DNA of 64,000 bases from Mesorhizobium loti CJ3sym (GTDB lineage Bacteria; Pseudomonadota; Alphaproteobacteria; Rhizobiales; Rhizobiaceae). The stretch spans positions 1 to 64,000 of the forward strand of contig NZ_AXAL01000023.1 of the NCBI RefSeq assembly GCF_000472785.1, in the 5' to 3' direction. Positions 38,110 to 46,769 of the stretch are shown here, piece by piece; the stretch's first letter is position 1; every line of letters starts with the position of its first letter. Both the position numbers and the translations under genes were made by a program. A model generated the notes under the pieces. It saw only the letters and a program-made list of their open reading frames with translations, had not been told where the DNA came from and did no database searches.

Positions 38110-39165
38110 ATGGACGGGTATGACGAATCGATGTTCGACGACCTAGCCTTTGATGAAGCGGAAGGCCCCGCCGACAGCTATGACGAATTCGACGAAGGTG
38201 ACGCCGGCGACGAATTCGATGGCGCCGATGAGGGCGACGAAGGCGATGAGTATGACGCTGGCGACGCGTACGAGGCCTCGAGCTTCGACGAAGGCGACGC
38301 CGGTGACGAATTCGACGAGGGCGACGAGTTCGATGAGGGCGACGGCTTCGATGAGGGCGACGAGTCCGACGACGATGCCTGGGACGCGCCGCTGAGCTTC
38401 GCGCTCGCCGCCGAAGACAGCGACGAGTTCTTCCGCCGCATCGCCCGTGGCATTCGCGGTGTCGTGCGTACCGTGCGCCGCGCCGCTCCCACCATCGGCC
38501 GCATCGCTCGGGCCGTGGCGCCGGTCGCCAGCCTTATCCCCGGCGTCGGCACGGCCATTGGCGGCGTCGCCAATGTCGTCGGCCAGTTGATGGCGGACGA
38601 AGCGTCGGAAGACGAAGCGCTCGACGCTTTCGCCGAACTCGCTGTGCGCAACCGCGCCGCCATTCCGCTGGTCGCGGCGCTTGCAACCCGCCGCGTGCTT
38701 GGCCCGGCCGCCGCCCGCATGCCGACGGCTGCACGCGTCCATGCCATTCGCACGGTGCGCCGCGCCGCGACCCAGCTCGTCAACCGTGGCGGGCCGACGG
38801 CCATCCGCGCCTTGCCGCGCATCGCCAACAGCGTGCGCCGCACGGCGGTCACCCGCCGCACACCGGCTTCGGTGCGGCCCATGGTGCTGGCACGCACGGC
38901 GCGCCGTATCGCGGCACGCGGGCATGGCCTGCGCCGGCAGTTGACGCAGCCCCTGCAGAGAGGGCGGCGGATCGTGCGCCGCACGGCGGCGGCGGTTCGC
39001 TCCGGCATGGCTCCGGCGCGTAACCTGGCGCGTGTCGCCGGGCGGGCGATGGGCGGGATGGGCACGGGCGGCTGGCCGCGTGGCTATGGTCACGGCCAGG
39101 GCACGGGACACCGGCGGCGCATCGTCATCCGTGGTCCGGTCAGCATCACCATCCGGCCGAACTGA
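38110..39165 (+). CDS. Acidic-then-arginine-rich two-part protein (cluster gene 1)
   Basis: 351 aa of extreme charge asymmetry. Residues 1-108 contain no Lys or Arg and are dominated by Asp, Glu and Gly in FDEGD/GDEFDEGDE repeats. Residues 109-165 form amphipathic, glycine-containing helices (RIARGIRGVVRTVRRAAP and VASLIPGVGTAIGGVANVV). Residues 190-351 are rich in Arg and Ala and end RRRIVIRGPVSITIRPN. No signal peptide and no known domain. The layout would suit a self-neutralising or nucleic-acid- or membrane-binding protein whose acidic part masks the basic part. ATG 38110 follows AGAGGAGA. It is the first gene of a ten-gene run. Confidence 0.8.
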   Translation: MDGYDESMFDDLAFDEAEGPADSYDEFDEGDAGDEFDGADEGDEGDEYDAGDAYEASSFDEGDAGDEFDEGDEFDEGDGFDEGDESDDDAWDAPLSFALAAEDSDEFFRRIARGIRGVVRTVRRAAPTIGRIARAVAPVASLIPGVGTAIGGVANVVGQLMADEASEDEALDAFAELAVRNRAAIPLVAALATRRVLGPAAARMPTAARVHAIRTVRRAATQLVNRGGPTAIRALPRIANSVRRTAVTRRTPASVRPMVLARTARRIAARGHGLRRQLTQPLQRGRRIVRRTAAAVRSGMAPARNLARVAGRAMGGMGTGGWPRGYGHGQGTGHRRRIVIRGPVSITIRPN

Positions 39166-39198
39166 AACCCTGTTCGTCAAACAAGAAGGATCGAGGCG

Positions 39199-40491
39199 AT
39201 GCGCGCTGGTTCTTCGACCAGGCGGTTCCTGGACACCAAGCTGCGGGCGCTGAAGGCGCGCGCGCAGCGCCTGAACCGCCTGACGCCGCGGCGCATCGGG
39301 CTGCGTCCCGAAGACCTGCCCTATGCGCCGTCGCGGGCTCATTTCCACGCCGCCAACAAGCGGCTGGCGACCATCGGCAACGGTATCAACCGGCAGATCG
39401 CCGAGATCGAGCGCGGCTGGCCGCCGGCGACGGCGCAGGCAGCACTCACCCAGATGGCGATGCTCGACCGCCAGATCGACCGGCTGCGCCGCACCTTCGG
39501 CATGTTCTTCGAGGTGATGTCGCAGCGCGGCTCGGGTTTCGCTCCGGCGCTCGCCGCCCATGATGCGATCGCGATGGACTGCTACACCGTTGTCCGCGCG
39601 GCTTTGCCGGGTGTGTTCGGCGGCCCGCTGTTGAAGCCGCTGACCTATATGGAACATGGCTATTCGCCGGCCACGCAACGCCGTGGCGTGGCGCTGGCCC
39701 GCCTGCTCGGTGACAGCAACCCGTTCCCGGTGATCCGCGTTCCCTGGGATCGCGACAACCCCTGGCAGTCGGTGTTCCTGCATGAGGTGGCGCACAATCT
39801 GCAGGCCGATATGGGCCTGTGGCAGGAGAACGCGCAAGCGGTCGGCAACCGGCTGGCCTCGATGCGGTTCGACCCGCTGGTGGTGACGATCCTGCGCCGC
39901 TGGCACAAGGAGATTTTCGCCGACCTCGCCGCACTTCTACTGGGCGGCACGGCGTCGGTCTGGGGCATGATGGAGTTCCTGGCCCATCCGGGCGCCCGTG
40001 CTCTGACTTATCGTCCAGGTGGTGCCCATCCGACCGGTTGGGTGCGGGTGCTGATCCTGACCGAGATGTTGCGCCGCATGGGCTTTGCCGCTGAAGCGGC
40101 CCGCGCCGAGCGCGTCTGGCGCGCCCTCTACAATCCGGCGCGTGGCCATCGGTTGCCACCGGTGCTGCTCGCTTCGGTGCCGCGCCTTATCCCGGCGGTG
40201 GTCGATGAGATTGCCTACCAGCCGCGGCGCGGCCTCGGACAGCACGCGCTGGCCGACGCCATTCCCTTTACGCGCGCCGACGAAGCCCGCATCCGGCGCG
40301 GCGGAATCCTGATTGCGGCGGGGCGAATACCCGACCTGCCGCCACGTTTTCTTGTGTCGGCCAGCCGTTTCGCGCTGGAGGCCGGCGCCGAACCAGACGC
40401 CATTGCCAAGCTGGTCATCAAGAACCTGGCCCAGCGCCAGGCGAGCCGAAGACCCGCCGCGCAACCGTCCCCAGCCGCACTCGTAGCATGA
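39199..40491 (+). CDS. HEXXH metallopeptidase-like protein (cluster gene 2)
   Basis: 430 aa. A zinc-binding HEVAHN motif is at residues 195-199 (FLHEVAHNLQADMGLW). The likely third ligand is E238 in RRWHKEIFADLAALLLGG, the ExxxD form used by gluzincins. The N-terminus is basic and helical (RRFLDTKLRALKARAQRLNRL). No signal peptide or membrane span is visible, so action in the cytoplasm or on cluster products is likely. I do not recognise a named family beyond the fold-level motif. ATG 39199 follows AAGGATCGAGG, 33 bp after gene 1. Confidence 0.78.
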   Translation: MRAGSSTRRFLDTKLRALKARAQRLNRLTPRRIGLRPEDLPYAPSRAHFHAANKRLATIGNGINRQIAEIERGWPPATAQAALTQMAMLDRQIDRLRRTFGMFFEVMSQRGSGFAPALAAHDAIAMDCYTVVRAALPGVFGGPLLKPLTYMEHGYSPATQRRGVALARLLGDSNPFPVIRVPWDRDNPWQSVFLHEVAHNLQADMGLWQENAQAVGNRLASMRFDPLVVTILRRWHKEIFADLAALLLGGTASVWGMMEFLAHPGARALTYRPGGAHPTGWVRVLILTEMLRRMGFAAEAARAERVWRALYNPARGHRLPPVLLASVPRLIPAVVDEIAYQPRRGLGQHALADAIPFTRADEARIRRGGILIAAGRIPDLPPRFLVSASRFALEAGAEPDAIAKLVIKNLAQRQASRRPAAQPSPAALVA

Positions 40492-40502
40492 GGTGAGATG
40501 TC

Positions 40503-42263
40503 ATGGCCGACCTGTTTACAACCGCCGCCAGCCCGGTCTCGAAGTTTCGGTCGCCCACAACGGTCGCCGTCGACAATCTGCTGCGCAAGACGCTGCGCGT
40601 CAGTGATCCGCGCGACCCCGACCAGATCGCCAATGCGCTCCTGAGTTTCTACCCCGAGGAAGCCGACAGGGACCGCCGCGAGCGCGCCGGCCTGGCTTAT
40701 TCCAGCGTGCCCGACTACGTGCCGCGGGTGCAGAACACCGGCCCGTCCTCGGTCGAGATGGCGCAGGCGCAGGACGATCTCGAACGCGACCTGCAGACGC
40801 TGTCGACCTCCTCGCCGCTGAAGGACATCCGCATCGAGCTGATCGGCTGGGGCCGTTCGATCCGCCAGCTCGCCAATGACGGGCTGGCCGCCGCGCGGCT
40901 GTCGCTGGATGCGGTCAACCACGACCGCGCCATGTCGGCGCGCCGCCAGCTCGGCGAATATTCGCGGCTGGCACGCTATGTCGGCACGCTGACCGATGGT
41001 AGCGCCATCCTGTTCCGGCGCCTTGCCCAGAGCTGCGATGTGCTGGCGGGCCTCATCCTTGTCGCCATCGGCGAAGGACTCGCGTCCAGCGGAATCACAC
41101 GCAGCACTTCGATCGTGCGTTCGGCGGCCGGTGAACTGCAGGCGCGCCGCAACGCCGTCATCATGGCCTTGCGCAGCCTGACCGGCTCGGTGGAAAGCGC
41201 GCTTGGCCAGGAGGACTGGCCGCGTGGCATCGAAGCCTACCGTAATTTAGTGCTGCAGCTGGAAGCCGGCGGCCAGGCGGATCTGCGCGCGCTGCTGGAA
41301 GAGAACGCGCTGTCGCAGGCGATGGACGATCTTGTCGACCTGTCGACCGGGGCGAGCGTGGAGAGCCTGCGGGAACTGTCGACGGCGTCCGCCATGCTGG
41401 TTCATCGCTTCCAGCGCCTGATCCAGTTCGGCCAGAGCATCCCGGTGCCGATCGACGTGCCGATCACGTCTGGCCCGCCGGAATCGCCGCCGCTGGTGGC
41501 GTTCGTCTCAAGCCTGCAGCTCTTCGTCGATGCCTTCGTCGCCAAGGGCAGTTCGCGGCTGCTTTATGTCGCACGCCCGCCGATCATCGTCTATGGCCTC
41601 TATGGCGCCGGTGGTCCCGACCAGGGCGCCGTCCGGCTGATGAACCTAACCATCGCGCGCGGTTTCCTGCTCGAACAGGTCGACTGTTTCGCCGGCTGCG
41701 GCTGCGACGATGACAACATCAGCTGCCAGGTACTGCTCGACTACATGTTGTTCCTGCTCGACCGGTCGATCGATCTCTACGCGGTCGGCACCGATCCGGA
41801 CGGGCTTGGCGAGCAGGAAAGGCGGGCGACCACGGTGGGCATCGTTGCCGACGCGGTGCTGGACCTGACCGACCAGTTGAAAAACCCCGGCGTGCTGCTG
41901 TGCGAATTCAGCGACAAGCTGAAGAGCAAGCTCGGCACCATCTCCGGCGAACTGCTCGGCCCCTTCGGCGGTCCTGGCGCCTGGGATCCCGGCCTGAAAG
42001 GGCTGATGGTGCGTGAATTGCGCACCTTCTACCAGGCCGAGGACCAGACCGAGCGCCTGGTGCGCTCGCTGACCCCGCAATGCGACTTCAACGTCTTTAA
42101 TTTCCGCAACAACCAGTCGCTGATCCGCACGCTGATCCGGTCGATCCTGCAGAACACCTTCGGCCAGAACACCAATCTGCCGAGCCCGGTCCAGATGCCG
42201 TCGCCGATCGCCAGTTCGATGGCGAGCATGGGTCAGAACCGCCCCGACTACTGGTCGGCATGA
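40503..42263 (+). CDS. Unrecognised 586-aa soluble protein (cluster gene 3)
   Basis: Large, mostly helical protein with no membrane span or signal. A compact cysteine group lies at C395, C399, C401 and C408 (CFAGCGCDDDNISC), suited to metal or disulfide bonding. Two long helical regions flank it, including LERDLQTLSTSSPLKD near residue 90. PPIIVYGLYGAGGPDQGAV near residue 360 looks like a beta-rich strand and turn region. The ATG is 11 bp after gene 2 with GAGGTGAG upstream. No homologous family is known to me. Confidence 0.78.
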   Translation: MADLFTTAASPVSKFRSPTTVAVDNLLRKTLRVSDPRDPDQIANALLSFYPEEADRDRRERAGLAYSSVPDYVPRVQNTGPSSVEMAQAQDDLERDLQTLSTSSPLKDIRIELIGWGRSIRQLANDGLAAARLSLDAVNHDRAMSARRQLGEYSRLARYVGTLTDGSAILFRRLAQSCDVLAGLILVAIGEGLASSGITRSTSIVRSAAGELQARRNAVIMALRSLTGSVESALGQEDWPRGIEAYRNLVLQLEAGGQADLRALLEENALSQAMDDLVDLSTGASVESLRELSTASAMLVHRFQRLIQFGQSIPVPIDVPITSGPPESPPLVAFVSSLQLFVDAFVAKGSSRLLYVARPPIIVYGLYGAGGPDQGAVRLMNLTIARGFLLEQVDCFAGCGCDDDNISCQVLLDYMLFLLDRSIDLYAVGTDPDGLGEQERRATTVGIVADAVLDLTDQLKNPGVLLCEFSDKLKSKLGTISGELLGPFGGPGAWDPGLKGLMVRELRTFYQAEDQTERLVRSLTPQCDFNVFNFRNNQSLIRTLIRSILQNTFGQNTNLPSPVQMPSPIASSMASMGQNRPDYWSA

Positions 42264-42286
42264 GCGGTCAGGAAAGGAAAACGACA

Positions 42287-42964
42287 ATGGCACTGAAAAT
42301 CCCGTTTCCCTACCATCCGGCCAACAAGTTCCACGCCGGGATCAAGGTCCGTTTCGAGGCGGAAGCCGAGACGCCGCAATCGATCGACCTGTTGGCCGAC
42401 AAGGTCGTCACCAGCGGCGACGGGACCAAGACGGCCATCCGCGAAGTTGCCAAGGCCATCAAGAGCTTCCCCGACGGCGAACAGTCGAAAACCTTCGACA
42501 GGTTGACGGCAGCGGTCGAAGCCATTGCAACCGGGTTGCAGAAACAGCCCAATGGCGAGGCCATCGACAGGAAGCTTGGCGAGATCGGCAAGGCGATCGA
42601 CCGGCTTGACGAAACGGTGCAATCGCTTGGCCTGCGCGACAAGGACAATGTCACGGCGCTCTATGCTGCGGCTGTCGACACGACCGGCGATATCGTCGGA
42701 CGGACAATCGCCGGGCGCTGGTTCAACCAGGCGAAATTCATGTCGCTGCAGGAGATCGTGGCGTTCCAAACCAAGGGCAAGTCGCAGGAAAGCCGGCGCA
42801 ACGAGTTCATCAAGCGCGTTCGCGAGGCGAATACGTTCAGCAGCGGCCTTCCCACCGTTGTCACCGACAGCGAACTGGGGCGTTTCTTCGACCTGGCGCC
42901 AGCCGTGCTGAATGCCATTGCCGCCAGCCAGGACGCAACGTCGGGCGAGTCGCCCAAAGCCTGA
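42287..42964 (+). CDS. Unrecognised 225-aa protein (cluster gene 4)
   Basis: ATG 42287 follows AGGAAAGG at good spacing; the frame is also open to 42260. The N-terminus MALKIPFPYHPANKFHAGIKVRFEAEAETPQ looks beta-rich. The centre is a predicted coiled coil: FDRLTAAVEAIATGLQKQ and LGEIGKAIDRLDETVQSLGL. The C-terminal part reads IVGRTIAGRWFNQAKFMSLQEIVAFQ. No known domain, no signal. The coiled coil suggests an oligomeric or adaptor role within the cluster. Confidence 0.75.
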   Translation: MALKIPFPYHPANKFHAGIKVRFEAEAETPQSIDLLADKVVTSGDGTKTAIREVAKAIKSFPDGEQSKTFDRLTAAVEAIATGLQKQPNGEAIDRKLGEIGKAIDRLDETVQSLGLRDKDNVTALYAAAVDTTGDIVGRTIAGRWFNQAKFMSLQEIVAFQTKGKSQESRRNEFIKRVREANTFSSGLPTVVTDSELGRFFDLAPAVLNAIAASQDATSGESPKA

Positions 42965-43002
42965 AACCATGAGCCGCCAATTCGAGCAATATGAGGTCTG
43001 TT

Positions 43003-44106
43003 ATGGCTAGCGAATCCAATGAGGTCATCCAACGGCTGTTCCAGCGCTTCTTCAGGGACGAGCTGCCCGGATTGTCGCCGGCGGACCGCGCCGCGTTCGA
43101 AAGCGAGTTCGAGGGGCGCTATGGTGACCTGCTCGACCGTTCGTCCAGCGCGACGCCCACCAGCTTCGCCGATCTGGTCGGCTTCGGCGACGGGCCGCTC
43201 AAGCCGTTCGATGCGCTGCAGATGCCGCAGCTGCGCAATGATTTCGACGAATCCATCATCCCGCCGCAACTACAGGCCTCGGCCGAACTCTACTACATCT
43301 ACCAGATGGACCGCATGAAGCTGTTCCAAGTGGTGGACGTGCTGCGCCGGCTGTTCCAGAACGGCCAGATCCGCATCCAGCGCGGCCCTGGCGCGCGCGG
43401 GCTCTACATTCTCGAGAAGTGGCGGCCGATCCGCTACAAGCGCCGCGACCGGCTGATCGCCTATCGCCGCGTCTTCAATTATGGCCGCGCGCCGGTGCCG
43501 GCGGGCGCCATCGTCAACCGCAGCTTCCACTTCCAGCTGGTCGCCTTCATGAACGCGATGTCGCAATACTTCCAGGATCTGACCATCGGTCAGGTCATCC
43601 GTGGCAGTTCGACCATCAACGACCGGCCCTTCGCGGCACTCGCCACGGTGCAACGTGTCGGCACCGACCTGCGCTATCACCTCGACCGTTCGAGCTACGG
43701 CAACATCCTGGCGCTGACGCGGGAAACCGGCCAGTACGTACAGCAGATCTTCGAGCTGTTCGACGCGCCCGACATCAAGAGATCCTTCGACGCCAACACC
43801 AAATGGGATGTCATCGAGGCCGTGGCCAACCGCCATCTGGGCGGGGCCGCCGAGATGTCGCAGCGCGCCAAGATGGCCGACGCGGGCCGGCGGACACTGC
43901 AATACATCGCCGAGAACGATTTCCGCACAACGATCACGCCGGCAGAGTTCGATGCCGATGCCAAGAAGATGGGCTCGCAGGCCGACGCATGGCTTGCCGC
44001 CTACAGGCTGACGCGCGAAGGACGCCGCTTCCCTGGCCTTGACGGCGATCGCGTGCACTGGTCGTACGGGATGAACCGCAACATGGCGTCGCGCATAGCC
44101 GCCTGA
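43003..44106 (+). CDS. Unrecognised 367-aa protein (cluster gene 5)
   Basis: ATG 43003 follows ATATGAGGTCTGTT. It starts MASESNEVIQRLFQRFFRDELPGLSPADRAAF and has an aromatic- and basic-rich middle (LEKWRPIRYKRRDRLIAYRRVFNYG) near residues 140-165. The C-terminal segment holds helical repeats (IEAVANRHLGGAAEMSQRAKM). No signal, membrane span or catalytic motif was seen. It is 38 bp after gene 4. No family was recognised. Confidence 0.75.
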   Translation: MASESNEVIQRLFQRFFRDELPGLSPADRAAFESEFEGRYGDLLDRSSSATPTSFADLVGFGDGPLKPFDALQMPQLRNDFDESIIPPQLQASAELYYIYQMDRMKLFQVVDVLRRLFQNGQIRIQRGPGARGLYILEKWRPIRYKRRDRLIAYRRVFNYGRAPVPAGAIVNRSFHFQLVAFMNAMSQYFQDLTIGQVIRGSSTINDRPFAALATVQRVGTDLRYHLDRSSYGNILALTRETGQYVQQIFELFDAPDIKRSFDANTKWDVIEAVANRHLGGAAEMSQRAKMADAGRRTLQYIAENDFRTTITPAEFDADAKKMGSQADAWLAAYRLTREGRRFPGLDGDRVHWSYGMNRNMASRIAA

Positions 44107-44136
44107 ACTGTTCGCCGAGACTGAAGGGTGTCAGCG

Positions 44137-44973
44137 ATGGACCACCATCTAGCTCTTCCCGGGCGTTTCGCGGCCAAGCCGCCGAACATCGTCATCGACG
44201 TCCCCCTGGCGCTGTCGCCGATGGGGCTGCTGGTGACGGTGATGCTTTCCCAGTCGGCGCGCGTATGGCTGCCGCGCGGCTTCTATACCTTGCTCGACAA
44301 TGATGAATACTATCGGCGTCGGCCCGATCAGATGGGAGGCAGTTGGCTCGATCCCGGCACGCGCGATGCCATCCTCAAGGAGCTGACGCTGGAACTCGAA
44401 CCATGGCGGCGGGCCTGGCAGAATGGCCGCCTGTCATCGCGGGTGCATTGGATCGGTGACGCCCAATATGAAAGCGCATTGCCCGAGCGCGAGGAAACGG
44501 CGCTGTTGCCGCGCTTTGAGGGTTGCTGCGCGGCGCTCGAAACGCGGTTTGGCGATGTGGCCGGCACCGCCGCTCCGCTCGATGAATGCGCACGCGACGT
44601 GATCGCGCTCTCTGCAGCACTTCAGCCCGACAACACCTATATTCTCACCATCGCCGGCAATGGCGGCGCCAGGCCGCCGCTCTGCGACTATCTAGAGCGG
44701 CTGGCATTTCCCACCAAACGCCACCCTGGAGCAATCCCGGGATGGTCCGGGCCGGCACTCTGGCCGGCCGCGGCGCCGATCGCGGCAAGCGGCCGCAATG
44801 CCGCGATCGTGCAAGTGGTCGCCCCGGTCATCCTAGCGCTGCCCGATGGCTGGAGCGAAACCGACTGGGCGCTGGAAGATCCGGCCGACCATGATGACGC
44901 GACAGCCGACGATCCGTGGCGCAATGCCTGCGCCCTCTGGTACGAACTGGCGCCGGCGGAGGTGGCGGCATGA
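44137..44973 (+). CDS. Unrecognised 278-aa protein (cluster gene 6)
   Basis: ATG 44137 is preceded by GAAGGG; a GTG at 44128 is an alternative. The start contains a hydrophobic stretch IVIDVPLALSPMGLLVTVMLSQ (residues about 18-40) that is too polar-edged for a clear signal peptide. Later segments are RVHWIGDAQYESALPEREE and TYILTIAGNGGARPPLCDYLERL. No known domain. The stop overlaps the next start by 4 bp (ATGA). Confidence 0.72.
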   Translation: MDHHLALPGRFAAKPPNIVIDVPLALSPMGLLVTVMLSQSARVWLPRGFYTLLDNDEYYRRRPDQMGGSWLDPGTRDAILKELTLELEPWRRAWQNGRLSSRVHWIGDAQYESALPEREETALLPRFEGCCAALETRFGDVAGTAAPLDECARDVIALSAALQPDNTYILTIAGNGGARPPLCDYLERLAFPTKRHPGAIPGWSGPALWPAAAPIAASGRNAAIVQVVAPVILALPDGWSETDWALEDPADHDDATADDPWRNACALWYELAPAEVAA

Positions 44974-46004
44974 AACCGCCCCGCACCCACCCGGTGCATG
45001 GCCTGCGCACGAATGCGCGCGATCTGGTGATGATCAGCGTCGCCGGCCAGGTCGCCTCGCCGACCGAGAAAGGCACGCCCTGGCGCATCGGCTACGACGG
45101 CAGGCCGCGTTCGCTGCCGGGCACCGGCGGCATCGTGCTCAACCATCGTGTCGGCGACCCCTGTGTCGGGCTCGCCGCCGACCATGTCGAGCCGGCGGTG
45201 TCGATCCGCAACGAGTCGCGTTCCGCCGGTGGCAGTCCCGATGCCGCCAACCAGGCGCTGCAGAGCTATTCCTGCGTCGGCAATCACGCCGTCGTCACCA
45301 CGGGCCGCGCCACCGGCGCGCGCGGCGTGGTAACCGGCAAGCATGGCGGCGTCGACATGGTGCTGGTCGACTTTCCGCTGGCGGCGATGCGGCGGATGGC
45401 GATCGGCGATCGCATCCAGGTCTGGGCTTACGGTCTTGGCCTGCGGCTGACCGATTTCCCCGACGTCGCGATCTGGAACTGCTCGCCACGGCTGCTCGCA
45501 CGCTGGCGGCCGGTCGAGCGCAATGGCCGGATCCACGTCAAGGTGACACACCGCATTCCCGCCCGCGTCATGGGTTCGGGGCTCGGCCGCAACAACGTGC
45601 TGCGTGGTGACTACGACATCCAGATGTCGGACCCTGGCATGGTGCGGCGCTACAAGCTTGGTTCGCTGCGCTTCGGCGACATTGTCGGCATCATGGACGC
45701 CGACAACCGCTTTGGTCGCTCGCGGCTGGACGGGCATGTGGCGGTCGGCGTGGTCGTGCACTCCGACAGCACCGTCGCCGGCCATGGGCCGGGCGTCGTC
45801 TCGCTGCTGTCGGCGCCGGCCTCGCTGCTGCAGCTGGAGCTCGACCCCGACGCCAACATCGCGCGCTACCTCGATATCAGGCAGCCGCGGCCGGCACGGC
45901 CGTGCCTTCCACTGCCGACGGTCGAACAAAGAGAAAGGACCGTGGCAAGGCTGCGCCGCCGGGCCACGATTTCCGATGCAAAGGCGGATGCCGGTCACGG
46001 ATAG
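44970..46004 (+). CDS. DUF4438 family protein (cluster gene 7)
   Basis: 344 aa, the one cluster protein with a clear family. DUF4438 (known from Thermotoga and other bacteria, function unknown) is recognisable by RSLPGTGGIVLNHRVGDP, ADHVEPAVSIRN, VTGKHGGVDMVLVDFP, YGLGLRLTDFPDV, RGDYDIQMSDP and VVHSDSTVAGHGPGVVSLL. The C-terminal 40 residues extend past the family with an Arg-rich tail (EQRERTVARLRRRATISDAK). Its ATG overlaps the stop of gene 6. No signal peptide. Confidence 0.88.
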   Translation: MKPPRTHPVHGLRTNARDLVMISVAGQVASPTEKGTPWRIGYDGRPRSLPGTGGIVLNHRVGDPCVGLAADHVEPAVSIRNESRSAGGSPDAANQALQSYSCVGNHAVVTTGRATGARGVVTGKHGGVDMVLVDFPLAAMRRMAIGDRIQVWAYGLGLRLTDFPDVAIWNCSPRLLARWRPVERNGRIHVKVTHRIPARVMGSGLGRNNVLRGDYDIQMSDPGMVRRYKLGSLRFGDIVGIMDADNRFGRSRLDGHVAVGVVVHSDSTVAGHGPGVVSLLSAPASLLQLELDPDANIARYLDIRQPRPARPCLPLPTVEQRERTVARLRRRATISDAKADAGHG

Positions 46005-46054
46005 GTTCGACCCGGGTCGGAGTACTGAAACAGGGAATGCGAAAGGGAGCCGGC

Positions 46055-46753
46055 ATGTCATATCTCGACGAAGAACTCGACGCGCTGGTCGACGCGGCCG
46101 CGCAAATGGTGAGCCACCGCCGGCCCTGCGGCTGCGCGCGCTGCCGCCAGCAGCAGGGCTTTCGCGCCGTCGAGGTTCGGCGCCGGCATTTTCCGAGGGG
46201 CGGCTGCGGCTGTGGATGCGGTGGCGACGCCGCCTTCGACGAGGCTGCCGTGCGGCGGGCACCCCGGCCGGCGCGCCGCCAGACATCGGCGCGGGCGCGG
46301 GGCACGCAATTGCCGGGCTGGCGCGGCTGGACACCGCCGGTGTCGCTGGCGGCCATCGACGCGGCGCGCGCCGCCGCCGGTAGAGGCCAGGCCGTCGATC
46401 CGTTGCTGCGGCCTTTCCTGGTGCCGGGGTCGCAAGTCTATCGCATCACGCGCGCCGGCATCGACCGCAACCGGCCGCTCAGCATCGGCATGACCAAGGC
46501 CAACAATTCGATCGCGCAGCGCATCGCCGAACATCATCATCAGCCGAGCCGGGCCGACCCCAAGGTTTATGCCGCCATCCACAATCTGCAGCCGGGTCAG
46601 ATCCTGGTCCAGGCGGCGCGGCTCACCCGCCAGGGCATGCATCCGCGCCGCGCTAGGAATTACGAGGGTTGGCTGCAGGACCGCGAGCGCCCGCTGCTCT
46701 ACGATCCCAACAGCACCACATTCGACGAAACGGCACCGATGTACGACAACTGA
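46055..46753 (+). CDS. Cysteine-rich protein with a GIY-YIG-like segment (cluster gene 8)
   Basis: 232 aa; ATG 46055 follows GAAAGGGAG. Two cysteine clusters lie near the start: C25, C27, C30 (CGCARC) and C51, C53, C55 (CGCGCGG), likely metal-binding. The C-terminal half has VYRITRAG (128-135), SIGMTKANNSIAQRIAEHHHQ (143-163) and an Arg/His pair (R156, H160), an arrangement that resembles GIY-YIG nucleases, though the first GIY is VYR and the second YIG is SIG. The nuclease assignment is weak. The tail LYDPNSTTFDETAPMYDN is acidic. Confidence 0.7.
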   Translation: MSYLDEELDALVDAAAQMVSHRRPCGCARCRQQQGFRAVEVRRRHFPRGGCGCGCGGDAAFDEAAVRRAPRPARRQTSARARGTQLPGWRGWTPPVSLAAIDAARAAAGRGQAVDPLLRPFLVPGSQVYRITRAGIDRNRPLSIGMTKANNSIAQRIAEHHHQPSRADPKVYAAIHNLQPGQILVQAARLTRQGMHPRRARNYEGWLQDRERPLLYDPNSTTFDETAPMYDN

Positions 46754-46769
46754 ACCAGGGGAGGTCCCT

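Noticed and set aside
38190..38370. Repeated GACGAGGGCGACGA-type DNA as a CRISPR or tandem-repeat array
   Set aside because: The repeat is in frame and explained by the Asp/Glu/Gly-rich protein segment; there are no spacers.
38143..39906. 587-codon minus-strand frame across cluster genes 1 and 2
   Set aside because: It is a shadow of two plus-strand genes with good ribosome binding sites and a clear HEXXH motif.
44688..46334. 548-codon minus-strand frame
   Set aside because: It is antisense to the DUF4438 gene, whose family assignment is firm.
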